Assembly: GCF_041228405.1 (NCBI RefSeq)
Contig: NZ_CP133888.1
Location: 3,782,001-3,846,000 of the forward strand
Length of the DNA stretch: 64,000 nucleotides
Direction of reading: 5' to 3'
Source of the DNA: Salinilacustrithrix flava
GTDB taxonomy: Bacteria > Actinomycetota > Acidimicrobiia > Acidimicrobiales > Salinilacustritrichaceae
A model generated the notes under the pieces. The model made no database searches. It had not been told where the DNA came from and worked only from the letters and a program-made list of their open reading frames with translations. Shown here piece after piece: positions 62,950-64,000 of the stretch (its first letter is position 1; each line of letters starts with the position of its first letter). The position numbers and the translations under genes were made by a program.

Positions 62950-63834
62950 TCAGACGATGCCGATGTCGGCCCCGCGAGCCCGCAGCGAGACCGCCGCCGC
63001 TCCCACGAGGGGGCCGGCGTCGCCGAGGCCGGCCGGGACGATGCGGGTGCCGGCGGAGTAGTCGAGGTGGCAGAGCCGGTCGACCTCGGCCTGCGCGGCG
63101 ACGAAGAACGGTTCGCCGTAGCCGAGGGCGACCGAGCCGGCGACGACGGCGAGGCGCAGGTCGAGCAGGTTCGCCACCGAGGCGACCGCCCGCCCGACGA
63201 GCGTGCCCGCCCGCCCCCGGACCTCGAGGTCGGCGTCGGCCGCCGGCGCGCCCGTGCGCCGGGCGATGGCCGTGCCGCTGGCCTCCGACTCGAGCAACCC
63301 GGCCGGGTGCCGATCCCACGGGTCGGTGCCGTCGAGGACGAACACGTGGCCGATGTGGCCGGCGTTGCCCGACGCTCCCTCGAGCAACCGGCCCCGGCTC
63401 ACGATGCCGCCGCCGACACCGGTCGACACCACCATGGCGAGGAAGTCGCGCTCCCCCGCCGCCGCGCCGCGCCAACCCTCGCCCAGGGCGAGGGCCTTGG
63501 CGTCGTTGTCCACGGCGACTGCGAGGCCCAGGTGCGAGGCGAGGCGGTCCCGCAGGGGGAACGCCTGCCAGGCCGGGATGTTCAGGGGCGAGACGGTCGC
63601 ACCGCCCGCGGTCATCGGCCCGCCGCAGCCCACGCCGCACGCCTCGATCTCGACGCCGGCGGCGCGAGCGCCGTCCCGGACGCCGGCGACCAGGTCCACG
63701 AGGTCGGCGAACAGCGCCTCGCCGTCGCCCCCGGCGGCCGTGGCCCGCTGGGCCCGGTGGGTCAGGGCGCCGGTGGCGTCGACCACGCCCGCCGCCAGCT
63801 TCGTTCCGCCGATGTCGATCGCGAGGGTCGCCAC
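62950..63834 (-). CDS. ROK family sugar kinase, zinc-Cys motif absent
   Basis: The 294-residue kinase has the phosphate-1 motif AIDIGGTKLAAGVVD, VDNDAKALALGE, and STGVGGGIV. After the GHIGH histidine region the classical ROK CxCGxxGC zinc motif is missing: the sequence goes straight to PAGLLESEASG. Glucokinase is the likely activity, but N-acetyl-sugar or fructose kinase is possible. GTG 63834 is used; the longer frame to 63864 is less likely. Confidence 0.9.
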   Translation of the reverse strand: MATLAIDIGGTKLAAGVVDATGALTHRAQRATAAGGDGEALFADLVDLVAGVRDGARAAGVEIEACGVGCGGPMTAGGATVSPLNIPAWQAFPLRDRLASHLGLAVAVDNDAKALALGEGWRGAAAGERDFLAMVVSTGVGGGIVSRGRLLEGASGNAGHIGHVFVLDGTDPWDRHPAGLLESEASGTAIARRTGAPAADADLEVRGRAGTLVGRAVASVANLLDLRLAVVAGSVALGYGEPFFVAAQAEVDRLCHLDYSAGTRIVPAGLGDAGPLVGAAAVSLRARGADIGIV

Positions 63835-63955
63835 GCGGGCGATGGTAGGGACGGCCGCGAGCATCCGGTCGGCACCCGGGCGCCGTAGTCTGCGCAGGCG
63901 GCGGGGTGCACCGGCGTCGGCCGTGCCACGACGACCCAGACGACCAGGAGGACGG

Positions 63956-64000
63956 GTGGCGAGCAGCCAGACAGAGGCGTTGCGAGGGAGCTCGGTGGCC
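63956..64000 (+). CDS. Start of an unidentified gene (3' end outside window)
   Basis: GTG 63956 follows a perfect AGGAGG (63946-63951) at 4 bases. The frame stays open to the window edge, giving VASSQTEALRGSSVA. Too little is visible to name it. It is divergent from the ROK kinase. Confidence 0.45.
   Translation, partial: MASSQTEALRGSSVA

Overview
The window is a very GC-rich, densely packed bacterial chromosome segment. It has many GTG starts, 4-base ATGA/GTGA gene junctions and almost no non-coding DNA; no gene-free stretch reaches 300 bases. The gene content points to an actinobacterium: SepF and a DivIVA-type protein with FtsZ but no FtsA in the cluster, a meso-diaminopimelate-type MurE, menaquinone genes, a Bpa-type proteasome activator, and a DksA-like/lspA/rluD block beside ileS. 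The long eukaryote-like IleRS and the many acidic proteins make an Acidimicrobiia-type lineage my best guess. That placement is inference; there is no rRNA gene here to test it.

Layout. (1) 1-4264: a cell-surface operon with the tail of a secreted protein, a Ser/His signal peptidase fused to an archaeal-looking extracytoplasmic module, and three exported or membrane proteins. (2) 4436-7212: a DUF222/HNH nuclease and a cyclic-nucleotide pair (FHA-cyclase plus a stand-alone cNMP-binding protein). (3) 7279-14803: menaquinone genes menD, menH, menA and menE around a large RND/MMPL transporter. (4) 14925-22666: YiaA/B protein, two-component pair, SDR, ABC exporter, P450, encapsulated-ferritin-like protein, PfkB. 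(5) 22786-34157: thioredoxin-domain protein, nitroreductase, patatin with an apparent CTG start, an unknown gene, dnaE with DnaA-box-like upstream sites, a degenerate GGDEF protein, Bpa and a phosphodiesterase. (6) 34221-40096: Rrf2 regulator, RluD-like enzyme, lspA, DksA-like protein, ileS. (7) 40106-60104: a four-repeat membrane protein, then a long minus-strand run from the mraZ promoter through rsmH, ftsL, ftsI, murE, mraY, murD, ftsW, murG, murC, murB, ftsQ, ftsZ, pgeF, yggS, sepF, yggT and divIVA. murF is absent from its usual place. (8) 60191-64000: lipoate-ligase-like protein, HNH protein, a small conserved-looking protein, acyl-CoA dehydrogenase, a ROK kinase, and the start of a further gene.

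The division/wall cluster is the functional centre of the right half: lipid II precursor synthesis (MurE/D/C/B, MraY, MurG), septal synthesis (FtsW, FtsI, FtsQ, FtsL) and Z-ring assembly (FtsZ, SepF, DivIVA-like). In the left half the more unusual material is the signal-peptidase surface operon, the cyclase/receptor pair, the encapsulin-less EncFtn protein and the CTG-started patatin. I saw no tRNA, rRNA, CRISPR array, transposase or prophage genes.
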